Below are positions 15,908 to 23,722 of a DNA stretch of 64,000 nucleotides, one piece after another. A program made the translations under genes and the position numbers. The stretch's first letter is position 1, and each line of letters opens with the position of its first letter. Location of the stretch: positions 1-64,000 of the forward strand of contig WHTP01000004.1 of assembly GCA_009377695.1 (NCBI GenBank), in the 5' to 3' direction. The DNA is from Hyphomicrobiales bacterium (GTDB lineage Bacteria > Pseudomonadota > Alphaproteobacteria > Rhizobiales > Xanthobacteraceae). The notes below the pieces were generated by a model that had not been told where the DNA came from, did no database searches, and saw only the letters and a list, made by a program, of their open reading frames with translations.

Positions 15908-16870
15908 TCACTTCGCCTTGATCCCTGTCAGCTTGACCGCCTGAGACCAGCGCGGCGCTTCCTCCGCAACGAGCTTGGCGAATTCTTGAGGCGTCGTGGC
16001 ATAGGGCTCGATCCCGAGTTTATCCAGGCTTGCTCGCATCTCCGCTGACCGCAGTCCGTCATTGATGGCCGCGTTGAGCCGCTCGACGACCGGCGCCGGC
16101 ACGCCCGCCGGCGCCACGATTCCGAACAGCGTGTCGTAGGGTGCGTCGAGGAAGCCAACCTCCATCAGCGTCGGCACGTCCTTCATGTCGTCCCAGCGCT
16201 GCGGCGCGCTGACGGCGAGCGCACGCACCTTGCCGCTGGCGATGTGCTGGCGCAGCACCGACTTACCATTGACGGTGGCGTGGATCTGGCCGCCGATCAG
16301 ATCGGTGATCATCGGACCGCCGCCGCGATACGGCACATGGACGATGTCCACGCCTGCTTTGCGCTTGAACAGTTCAAATACGAAATGCGGCCCGATGCCG
16401 GTCGCGGACCCGTAATTGAATTTGCCGGGATCGGCCTTCGCCTGCGCGACCATATCCTGCACGGTCTTGACCGGCCATGACGGCCCGACCACCAGCACGC
16501 CCTTGTCGACGACCAGCGTGGCGACGGGAACGAACGCCTTCACCGGATCGTAGTCGAGCTTGTAGAGCTGCGGCATGGTGCCGAATGCGCTCGTCGTCGT
16601 CATCATCAGCGTGTAGCCATCGGCCGGCGTGGTCGCGACCTGCTTGGCCGCGATCGAGCCGCCGGCGCCGGCGATATTCTCGACCACGATGGTCTGCCCG
16701 AGGTTTGCCTGCATGCGCTGCGCAATCAGCCGTGCGGTGGTGTCGGTCGCCCCACCGGCCGGGAAGCCGACCACGAGCTTGATCGGTTTGGCGGGATATT
16801 GCTGCGCCTCCGCCATTGCTGCGGGGCCTGCAGCCAAGAGAACAGACAGCATCAGGCGGGACAGGATCAT
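15908..16870 (-). CDS. Tripartite tricarboxylate transporter receptor (TctC/Bug family)
   Basis: 320 aa. Signal peptide MILSRLMLSVLLAAGPAAMA ending near AEAQQ, then YPAKPIKLVVGFPAGGATD, VENIAGAGGSIAAKQV, FNYGSATGIGPHFVFELF and the C-terminal TPQEFAKLVAEEAPRW. Second orphan receptor in 6 kb, beside the LigJ/aldolase pair, so an aromatic-derived carboxylate is a plausible ligand, though unproven. Confidence 0.92.
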   Translation of the reverse strand: MILSRLMLSVLLAAGPAAMAEAQQYPAKPIKLVVGFPAGGATDTTARLIAQRMQANLGQTIVVENIAGAGGSIAAKQVATTPADGYTLMMTTTSAFGTMPQLYKLDYDPVKAFVPVATLVVDKGVLVVGPSWPVKTVQDMVAQAKADPGKFNYGSATGIGPHFVFELFKRKAGVDIVHVPYRGGGPMITDLIGGQIHATVNGKSVLRQHIASGKVRALAVSAPQRWDDMKDVPTLMEVGFLDAPYDTLFGIVAPAGVPAPVVERLNAAINDGLRSAEMRASLDKLGIEPYATTPQEFAKLVAEEAPRWSQAVKLTGIKAK

Positions 16871-17168
16871 TCACGCGCTCCTTGGGATTTTCTTCAATTT
16901 GTTCGTTCACGCAATCATAGCATCGTCATGCGGACGGTCTGCATGCGCGGACCTTGGTCAGGATTGTCACGGTGCCGCAGCCCACGCGCGCCGTTCACGA
17001 TCTGGACTCCTTCCGGCGGGAGTCCGCTTGGGGTTAAAGTCTCTTGATTCGTGGGCGGCCGTGAGGGGTGTGGGGTAACGGCAAAGTCGGCGCTGCCCGT
17101 CTGAGGCTTTTGGGGCTCGAGAGGCAACATTCGAGCCCCCGAAATGCGGCGAACTGGGGCTATCAGGT
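16871..17168. other. Intergenic region before divL
   Basis: 298 bases between divergent genes. No open frame or repeat of the CTAG class is present; a short stem around CTTCCGGCGGGAG (about 17010) is the only structure noted. It presumably holds the divL promoter. Confidence 0.4.
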
Positions 17169-19712
17169 ATGCCGGACACGATCCGGACCACCGACGGGGG
17201 CCATGCGGCTCATCCGCGGCGCGGCGGATTCCGCATCGCCGTGACGATTCTACTCTCGCAAGCGATGCTGGTGAGCAGCGGCGTCAACGCCCAGCCGCCG
17301 GCGGCATCGTCGGCCGCCAACAGTCCCTCGATCGTCGAGGCCTATCTCAACGCCTTCGCGCTGCTCGACCGCCACGAGATCATCGGGATGTCGATCACGC
17401 TGTCGGTGCTGTGCTTTGCCGTGGTGACGGCGATCATGCTGGTGCGCACGCGCCAGCGTCTGGCCGACACGGAAGCCAGCGCGCGCGATGAGATCATGGC
17501 AAGCCGCGCCGAGGTTGACCGCGTCTACGCGCTGTTGCGTTCGGAGCCGCAAATCCTGGTGGCCTGGGCCGCCGCCGACGATGAGCCAGAGATCATTGGC
17601 GACATCGGCCTCGTGACCGACGCCGATGCGCCATACCGCGTGCTAGCCTTCGGCCTGTGGCTCGAGCCGGAGGCGGCGCAGGCGATCGAACATGCCGTCG
17701 AAGCGCTGCGCGAGCACGGCAACAAATTCTCGATGGCACTGACGACGCTCGCCGGCCGGTCAATCGAAGCCGAGGGTCAGGTGGTGGGCGGGCGCGCGAT
17801 CCTTCGCCTCAAGGACGTGAGCGGCGTGATGCGCGAGTTCGCGGAGCTCACCGGTCGCTTCGAACGCCAGGTCGACGCCGCCAACGCCATGCGGACCCTG
17901 ATCGAGGCGCTGCCATCCCCGGTCTGGGCGCGCGACGAAGCCGGCAAGCTCACCTACGTCAACGCCGCTTACGCGCGCGCGGTCGACGCCAGGGACGCCA
18001 GCGAGGCGATCGGGCGCGGCATCGAGCTGTTCGATCGCGCGGCGCGCACCGGCCTTTTCCGCGCGCACGAGACCGAGCAGGCCTTCTCGGGCCGGCTGCC
18101 GGCGATCGTCGGGGACGGCCGCACCATCTTCGACGTGCTCACCGTACCCACCCACCGCGGCAGCGCCGGCATCGGCATCGACGCGACCGAAGCGGACATC
18201 TTGCGTGCCGAGCTCCAGCGCATCGTCGATGCGCATCGCCGCACCCTCGACTACCTCACCACCGGGGTCGCCATCTTCGGCTCCGACCAACGGCTGACCT
18301 TCTACAACACCGCGTTCCGCTCGCTCTGGGACCTCGACGTCGGTTTCCTCGACCACGGGCCGAGCGACTCCTCGATCCTTGACCGGCTGCGCGACGCCCG
18401 CCGGCTGCCGGAGCAGCAGGATTTCCGGAAATGGAAGGCGGAGCTGCACGAGGCCTATCGGGCGACCGAGGCCAGGACCCACGAATGGCACCTGCCCAAC
18501 GGCCGCACGCTGCGCGTCGTCACCACGCCCAATCCGGAAGGCGGCGTGATCTATCTCTATGACGACATCACCGAGCCGCTCGACCTGCAGCGCCGCTTCG
18601 AGGCGCTGATCCGCGTGCAGGGCGAGACGCTCGACAACCTGGCGGAGGGCGTCGCGGTGTTCGCGAGCGACGGCCGGCTGCGGCTGTTCAATCCGGTGTT
18701 CGCGCGGATGTGGAAGTTCGACCCGGCGGCGCTGCAGGACCGCCCCCACGTCGAGGCCGTGATCGGCTGGTGCCACGCCATCTCCGGCGACAACCCGATC
18801 TGGCCGGCGCTGCGCACGACCGTCACTGCGATCGACGACCGCACGCCGGTCATGGGCGACATCGAGCGGCGCGACGGCAGCGCGGTCAAATGCGCGACCG
18901 TGCCGCTGCCGGACGGCGCGACGCTGGTCACGTTCCAGGACATCACCGATTCCGTGAACGTCGAGCGCGCGCTGCGCGAGCGCAACGAGGCGCTCGAAGA
19001 TGCCGACAAGATCAAGATCGATTTCGTGCACCACGTGTCTTACGAGCTGCGCTCGCCGCTCACCAACATCATCGGCTTCGCACATTTCCTCGGCGACCAG
19101 ACAACAGGTCCTTTGAATGAAAAGCAGCGCGAGTACCTGAGTTACATCACTACGTCGACCAACGCCTTGCTCGCGATCATCAACAACATCCTCGACCTCG
19201 CCACCATCGATGCCGGTGCGATGACGCTGAACCTCGGCAACGTGGACATCCGCCGGACCATGGACGACGCCGCCGAAGGCGTGCAGGACCGGCTGGAGCA
19301 GAGCGGGATTTCACTCTCGATCCGCACCGCGCCCGACATCGGCACCTTCGTCGCCGACGAGCGCCGCTTGCGGCAGGCGCTGTTCAACCTTCTGGCCAAT
19401 GCCATCGGATTTTCTCCGCCGGGCGGGATCGTGACGCTGGCAGCGCAGCGGCTGCAGAACGCCGTGGTGTTCATGGTCACCGACCAGGGGCCGGGCATCC
19501 CGCCCGACGTCAGGGACAAGGTGTTCGACTGGTTCGAGACCCACTCGCTCGGCTCGCGCCATCGCGGGACGGGACTTGGGCTCTCGCTGGTGCGCTCGTT
19601 CGTGGAACTGCACGGCGGCACGGTCACGATCGATTCGCAGGTCGGGCGCGGCACCACGGTGACCTGCATCTTCCCGACCGAAGCAATGGGCGAGCGCGTG
19701 AGCGCCGCGTGA
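17169..19712 (+). CDS. divL: DivL-type pseudo-histidine kinase
   Basis: 847 aa cell-cycle sensor. Two N-terminal hydrophobic segments (about 20-40 and 72-95), then PAS-like modules (near 250, 360 and 505, e.g. NLAEGVAVFASDGRLRLFNP), an HK dimerisation box and a complete ATPase domain (NLLANAIGFSPPGG, VTDQGPGIP, RGTGLGLSLV). In the H-box the phosphoacceptor His is Tyr625 (HVSYELRSPLTNIIGF), the hallmark of Caulobacter DivL. DivL reads DivK phosphorylation and tunes the CckA-CtrA relay rather than acting as a normal kinase. A position near tsaE also fits. Assignment rests on the Tyr swap plus context. Confidence 0.87.
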   Translation: MPDTIRTTDGGHAAHPRRGGFRIAVTILLSQAMLVSSGVNAQPPAASSAANSPSIVEAYLNAFALLDRHEIIGMSITLSVLCFAVVTAIMLVRTRQRLADTEASARDEIMASRAEVDRVYALLRSEPQILVAWAAADDEPEIIGDIGLVTDADAPYRVLAFGLWLEPEAAQAIEHAVEALREHGNKFSMALTTLAGRSIEAEGQVVGGRAILRLKDVSGVMREFAELTGRFERQVDAANAMRTLIEALPSPVWARDEAGKLTYVNAAYARAVDARDASEAIGRGIELFDRAARTGLFRAHETEQAFSGRLPAIVGDGRTIFDVLTVPTHRGSAGIGIDATEADILRAELQRIVDAHRRTLDYLTTGVAIFGSDQRLTFYNTAFRSLWDLDVGFLDHGPSDSSILDRLRDARRLPEQQDFRKWKAELHEAYRATEARTHEWHLPNGRTLRVVTTPNPEGGVIYLYDDITEPLDLQRRFEALIRVQGETLDNLAEGVAVFASDGRLRLFNPVFARMWKFDPAALQDRPHVEAVIGWCHAISGDNPIWPALRTTVTAIDDRTPVMGDIERRDGSAVKCATVPLPDGATLVTFQDITDSVNVERALRERNEALEDADKIKIDFVHHVSYELRSPLTNIIGFAHFLGDQTTGPLNEKQREYLSYITTSTNALLAIINNILDLATIDAGAMTLNLGNVDIRRTMDDAAEGVQDRLEQSGISLSIRTAPDIGTFVADERRLRQALFNLLANAIGFSPPGGIVTLAAQRLQNAVVFMVTDQGPGIPPDVRDKVFDWFETHSLGSRHRGTGLGLSLVRSFVELHGGTVTIDSQVGRGTTVTCIFPTEAMGERVSAA

Positions 19713-19750
19713 GACTAGGCGGCTAATAAGCGGAACGAGAGACAGCCGCG

Positions 19751-20917
19751 TCAATACCGCCAGGGCTCGACCGTCAGCAGCGGGAACGCGCTCAAGACAT
19801 GCGGCACGGTCACAACCGGCGCCGACATGTGCAGGTAGCTCTTGTTGAGCTCGGCAAACGTATTGACGCCGAGCAGACCAAGACAGCGCTGCACCTCGTC
19901 TTCCAGGAGTTCGAGCATCCGCACCACGCCGGCAGCGCCGCCGGCCGCCAGCGCGTAGCACTGCATGCGCCCCATCCCGACCAAGTCGGCGCCGGCGGCG
20001 ATTGCCTTGACGATATCGGAGCCGCGGCAGAAGCTGCCGTCGATCATGATCTTGGCGCGCCCGGTAACGGCATCCACGACCTCGGGCAGCACGTCCATGG
20101 CGCCGCGGCCGTGATCGAGCTGACGGCCGCCGTGGTTTGAGATGTAGACCCACTCGACGCCGTGCTCGACCGCGAGCTTGGCGTCCTCGGCGGTGGCAAT
20201 TCCTTTGATGATGAGCGGGATCTTGTACTGCTGCTTGATGCGATCGATGGTGCGCCAATCGAGCTCCATCTGGAACTTGCGCCCCGCCACACGGCGGCGT
20301 CCGGCAGTCTGGTAGCGCTTGGCAAGATCGCGCTCGCGCCGGCTGTAGTGCGCGGTGTCGACCGTGAAGCAGAACGCGGTGAAGCCGTTCTTGATCGCGC
20401 GCTCGATATGGTCGTTCACGAACGCGTCGTCGCCTCGCACGTAGAGCTGGAAGATGCGCAGCGCCTCGGACGCAGCCTCTGCAACACGCTCAAGCCCCGG
20501 CTCGGTCACGGAACTCATCATGTGAGCAACACCGAATGCGCCAGTGCCGCGCACGATCTCCGCCGCCGCTTCCGGGTGGAAGCATTCAAGCGAGCCGACC
20601 GGCGCCAGCATGACCGGCAGCCGCAGCTTGCGTCCGAAAACCTCGACCGATGCATCGACCATGCTGACGTCGCGCAGCACCCGCGGCCGGAACGCAACCG
20701 AGTCGAGCGCCATGCGGTTCCGCCGCAGCGTCGTCTCGGATTCGCAGCCGCCGACGATATAGTCCCAATGGTTCTGACTGAGATTCTGGCGCGCCTTGGC
20801 GACGAACTCGTGCAGGTTCAGGAATTCCGATGCAGGGGCCTCGACGCGCGCGGTGGCCGGCGATGCTGCGATTTTTTCTTGCATGGTGGTTCCTGGCGAA
20901 GAACTGGGGGCAGACAA
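19751..20917 (-). CDS. FMN-dependent alpha-hydroxy-acid oxidase/dehydrogenase
   Basis: 388 aa member of the lactate dehydrogenase/glycolate oxidase/mandelate dehydrogenase family. Seen: WDYIVGGCESETTLRRNR (N-terminal flavin region), LPVMLAPVGSLECFHPE, FQLYVRGDDAF, the catalytic lysine strand IPLIIKGIATAEDA, catalytic His-Gly-Gly-Arg in ISNHGGRQLDHGRG, and MIDGSFCRGSDIVKAIAAGAD for phosphate binding. Start at 20917 or internal ATG 20884 (MQEKIAAS). No partner genes; the substrate (lactate, glycolate or another 2-hydroxy acid) is undetermined. Confidence 0.88.
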   Translation of the reverse strand: MSAPSSSPGTTMQEKIAASPATARVEAPASEFLNLHEFVAKARQNLSQNHWDYIVGGCESETTLRRNRMALDSVAFRPRVLRDVSMVDASVEVFGRKLRLPVMLAPVGSLECFHPEAAAEIVRGTGAFGVAHMMSSVTEPGLERVAEAASEALRIFQLYVRGDDAFVNDHIERAIKNGFTAFCFTVDTAHYSRRERDLAKRYQTAGRRRVAGRKFQMELDWRTIDRIKQQYKIPLIIKGIATAEDAKLAVEHGVEWVYISNHGGRQLDHGRGAMDVLPEVVDAVTGRAKIMIDGSFCRGSDIVKAIAAGADLVGMGRMQCYALAAGGAAGVVRMLELLEDEVQRCLGLLGVNTFAELNKSYLHMSAPVVTVPHVLSAFPLLTVEPWRY

Positions 20918-20975
20918 AGGATGCTGTGCGGGATGGTCCGATATGATGGTCCCCGGCGCGGTTGGCCGTCAACCG

Positions 20976-21051
20976 CCAGTGGTCCGATTCTAACGTTCGC
21001 ATCCCATTTCCGCGGGCCACTTTGCGAATGTTAGAATCAAAGGACCACTAG
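20976..21051 (+). repeat. CTAG palindrome, family D (first half of a D-13-C unit)
   Basis: Left arm AGTGGTCCGATTCTAACGTT pairs with TGCGAATGTTAGAATC, followed by AAAGGACCACTAG; AAA is the unpaired bulge. The left border is CCAG. Linker CAAGTATAGGCTG (21052-21064, 13 nt) leads to the family C element. Confidence 0.85.
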
Positions 21052-21064
21052 CAAGTATAGGCTG

Positions 21065-21142
21065 CTAGTGGAGTTCGGATTTGACATTGGCGTCGTGCGC
21101 TTGCTGCCAGGTGGGTCGCGAATGTCAAATCCACTCCACTAG
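21065..21142 (+). repeat. CTAG palindrome, family C (second half of a D-13-C unit)
   Basis: CTAGTGGAGTTCGGATTTGA on the left and GCGAATGTCAAATCCACTCC plus ACTAG on the right; the left arm has two extra bases. Its right CTAG (21139-21142) is shared with the next element. Confidence 0.86.
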
Positions 21143-21213
21143 TGTCCTTCGATTCCGAAGTTCGTATCAGAGGCCGCGGCGAAATGGTACGAACTTCGGA
21201 ATCGGGACATTAG
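21139..21213 (+). repeat. CTAG palindrome, family B
   Basis: Standard family B element with right border TTAG, fused to the preceding family C element through a shared CTAG. It ends 65 bases before the tsaE-amgK start. Confidence 0.86.
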
Positions 21214-21278
21214 TCCAATGTGCTTTCCCCCGCCGCGGAGGGCGGCTACGGTTGCAACGCAAATGACGAGATGACCAG

Positions 21279-22811
21279 ATGTTGACCACCACGGGCGGTG
21301 CGAGCTTCACGGTGGTATTGCCGGATGAGCAGGCCACCATGCGGCTGATGGTGGACGTCGCATCGGCGCTCGAGCCTGGCGACGTGCTGACGCTTTCCGG
21401 CGATCTCGGTGCCGGCAAGACCACGTTCGCGCGCGCGATGATCCGTTATCTCGCCGGCGACGAGACGGTCGAGGTGCCGAGCCCGACTTTCACGCTGATG
21501 CAGATCTACGAGCTGCCCCGCTTCCCGGTGGTGCACGCCGACCTCTACCGGGTGTCGGGATCGTCGGAGCTGGCCGAGCTCGGTTTCGACGATCTGCCCG
21601 AAGACGCGGTCATCGTCGTGGAATGGCCCGACCGCGCAGCCGGCTTCCTGCCGCACGACCGTATCGACGTGACGCTGACGCTCGCGCCCAAGCTCAAGCC
21701 GGAATTCCGGCACGCCCGCGTGACCGGCTACGGCACGTGCGCAACGCGGGTCGATCGCATCGCATCCGTTCGCCAATTCATCGCCGAAGCAGGCTTGAGC
21801 GAAGCGGCGCGCGTGCGCATGCCCGGCGACGCCTCGACCCGCCGCTACCACCGTCTGATCCTCGGCAACCGGCAATCCATCCTGATGGATGCACCGCGGA
21901 AGCCGGACGGCCCGCCGGTGCGCGACGGCAAGCCGTATAGCCGGCTCGCGCATCTCGCCGAGACGGTCGTGCCGTTTGTGGCCGTGGCCAAGGGGCTGCG
22001 GGCGCACGGCCTCAGTGCACCCGACATCCAACATGCCGACCTCCAGCAGGGCCTGCTGGTCATCGAGGACCTGGGCACCGAGGGCGTGGTTGCGGGCGAG
22101 CCGGCGGAACCCATGGTGGAGCGCTATGAGACCGCGGTCGACGCGCTGCTCTCGCTACACGGCAAGGTGCTGCCGCCGGTGCTGCCGGTCGCACCACATG
22201 TGGAGCACACCATCCCGCCCTATGACTTGGATGCGCTCCTAATCGAGGTCGAGCTCCTGCTCGAATGGTACCTGCGGCGGCTCGGAGTCGTGGTCACCGA
22301 CGATGCCCGTGCGGATTTCTTCGGACTCTGGCGTGACGCGCTGAAGCCTGTGCTCGACGGACCGCAGACCTGGGTGCTGCGCGACTATCATTCGCCCAAT
22401 CTTCTGTGGCTGTCCGACCGCAAGGAGATCGCGCGCGTCGGCATCCTGGATTTCCAGGACGCACTCATGGGCTCGCCGGCCTACGACCTCGCCTCGCTGC
22501 TGCAGGACGCCCGTGTCGACGTGCCGGAAGCGGTGGAGGTCCCGCTGCTTGGCCGTTATCTGCGCCACCGCCGCGACGCGGACGCCGGCTTCGACCCCGG
22601 CGCCTTCATCCGCTCTTATGTGACGCTCGCAGCGCAGCGCGCGTCGAAGATTCTCGGCATCTTCGCGCGCCTCGACGTGCGCGACGGCAAGCCGCAATAC
22701 CTGCGTCACATCCCGCGGATATCCGGTTACCTGCAACGCTCGCTGGCGCATCCCTCGCTCGAGCCGCTGAACGAGTGGTACGGCCGCCATCTCCCGGCGC
22801 TAAAGTCTTGA
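21279..22811 (+). CDS. tsaE-amgK: TsaE-AmgK fusion protein
   Basis: 510 aa joining two usually separate proteins. Residues 1-150 are TsaE, the ATPase for N6-threonylcarbamoyl-adenosine on tRNA: Walker A SGDLGAGKTTFARAMI, then VPSPTFTLMQIY, HADLYRVSG and VVEWPDRAAGFLP. Residues about 160-510 are an aminoglycoside-phosphotransferase-like sugar kinase of the AmgK type (SEAARVRMPGDASTRRYHR, catalytic LRDYHSPNLLWL, metal ILDFQDALMGSPAYDL), which phosphorylates N-acetylmuramate at the anomeric carbon. murU follows directly, completing the recycling step. No frameshift or stop separates the two halves. Confidence 0.92.
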   Translation: MLTTTGGASFTVVLPDEQATMRLMVDVASALEPGDVLTLSGDLGAGKTTFARAMIRYLAGDETVEVPSPTFTLMQIYELPRFPVVHADLYRVSGSSELAELGFDDLPEDAVIVVEWPDRAAGFLPHDRIDVTLTLAPKLKPEFRHARVTGYGTCATRVDRIASVRQFIAEAGLSEAARVRMPGDASTRRYHRLILGNRQSILMDAPRKPDGPPVRDGKPYSRLAHLAETVVPFVAVAKGLRAHGLSAPDIQHADLQQGLLVIEDLGTEGVVAGEPAEPMVERYETAVDALLSLHGKVLPPVLPVAPHVEHTIPPYDLDALLIEVELLLEWYLRRLGVVVTDDARADFFGLWRDALKPVLDGPQTWVLRDYHSPNLLWLSDRKEIARVGILDFQDALMGSPAYDLASLLQDARVDVPEAVEVPLLGRYLRHRRDADAGFDPGAFIRSYVTLAAQRASKILGIFARLDVRDGKPQYLRHIPRISGYLQRSLAHPSLEPLNEWYGRHLPALKS

Positions 22812-22853
22812 GTGATTCGCGACCGTCCTGATCCGACCATCTTGGAACCGCTG

Positions 22854-23591
22854 ATGAAGGAGCAAGACCGTAACGCAATGCCGCGGGCCGCCATGGTGAT
22901 GGCCGCCGGGCTCGGCACGCGCATGCGGCCTTACAACGGTCATATCCCGAAACCCCTGGTGACGGTCGGCGGCAAGGCTTTGATCGACCACGTGCTCGAC
23001 CGCCTGGCCGACGCCGGCGTCGCGCGCGCGGTGGTGAACGTGCATCATCTTGCCGACCAGATCGAAGGCCATATTGCCGGTCGCAAGGCGCCGGAGATCG
23101 TGATCTCCGACGAGCGCCCCGAATTGCTCGGCACGGCCGGTGGTCCGGTTAACGCGATGCCATTGCTCGGTGACGGGCCGTTCTTCCTGGTCAATTCCGA
23201 CACGATCTGGATCGACGGCGTGACGCCCAATCTCAAGCGACTTGCCGCCGTGTTCGACGCCGCACGCATGGACGCGCTGCTCCTGATGGCGCCGACCGCA
23301 ACCGCGACCGGCTATTCCGGCCGCGGCGATTTCTCGATGGCGGCGGATGGAAGGCTCAAGCGGCGGGGCGAGCGCGACGTAGTGCCGTTCGTTTATGCCG
23401 GCGCGGCGATCCTCTCGCCGGCGTTCTTCACCGGCGTCGGGCAAGGGCCGTCATCGATGTCGCCGCTGTTCGACCGTGCCGCCGAGACCGGCCGGTTGCA
23501 TGGGCTCCGCCTCGACGGCATCTGGATGCATGTCGGCACGCCTGACGCCGTGGCCGCGGCGGAGGCTGCGCTGATCGCAAGCGCGGCGTAA
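22854..23591 (+). CDS. murU: N-acetylmuramate 1-phosphate uridylyltransferase
   Basis: Nucleotidyltransferase making UDP-N-acetylmuramate from the AmgK product, a peptidoglycan salvage route that bypasses MurA/MurB and hence fosfomycin. Seen: MVMAAGLGTRMRPYNGHIPK (nucleotide loop plus lysine), LGTAGGPVNAMPLLG, FFLVNSDTIWIDGV with metal Asp, and WMHVGTPDAVAAAEAAL at the end. ATG 22854 has GGA nearby; GTG 22812, touching the previous stop, and ATG 22878 (MPRAAM) are alternatives. Tightly linked to the TsaE-AmgK gene. Confidence 0.9.
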   Translation: MKEQDRNAMPRAAMVMAAGLGTRMRPYNGHIPKPLVTVGGKALIDHVLDRLADAGVARAVVNVHHLADQIEGHIAGRKAPEIVISDERPELLGTAGGPVNAMPLLGDGPFFLVNSDTIWIDGVTPNLKRLAAVFDAARMDALLLMAPTATATGYSGRGDFSMAADGRLKRRGERDVVPFVYAGAAILSPAFFTGVGQGPSSMSPLFDRAAETGRLHGLRLDGIWMHVGTPDAVAAAEAALIASAA

Positions 23592-23685
23592 TGTTGTCAT
23601 TGCCGGGCTTGACCCGGCAATCCATCACCTTTGTAAGAAGCAAGAGGATGGATGCGCGGGTCAAGCCCGCGCATGACTGAAGAAA
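23592..23685. repeat. Rhizobial REP-like palindrome pair
   Basis: TGTCATTGCCGGGCTTGACC...GGCAATCCATC and a facing copy GGATGCGCGGGTCAAGCCCG...GCATGACTGA. Each half is a hairpin; this is a very common interspersed repeat in Hyphomicrobiales. It interrupts the murU-addB spacing. Confidence 0.75.
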
Positions 23686-23722
23686 AATTGAGAAGTGCCG
23701 CTGACATCTCTAGGCTCATTGC

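Noticed and set aside
17169-19712. Ordinary sensor histidine kinase with partner response regulator
   Set aside because: The phosphoacceptor position is Tyr and no response regulator adjoins; DivL fits better.
20976-21213. Integron attC sites
   Set aside because: The hairpins have bulges but lack the conserved RYYYAAC/GTTRRRY ends, an integrase and cassette genes.
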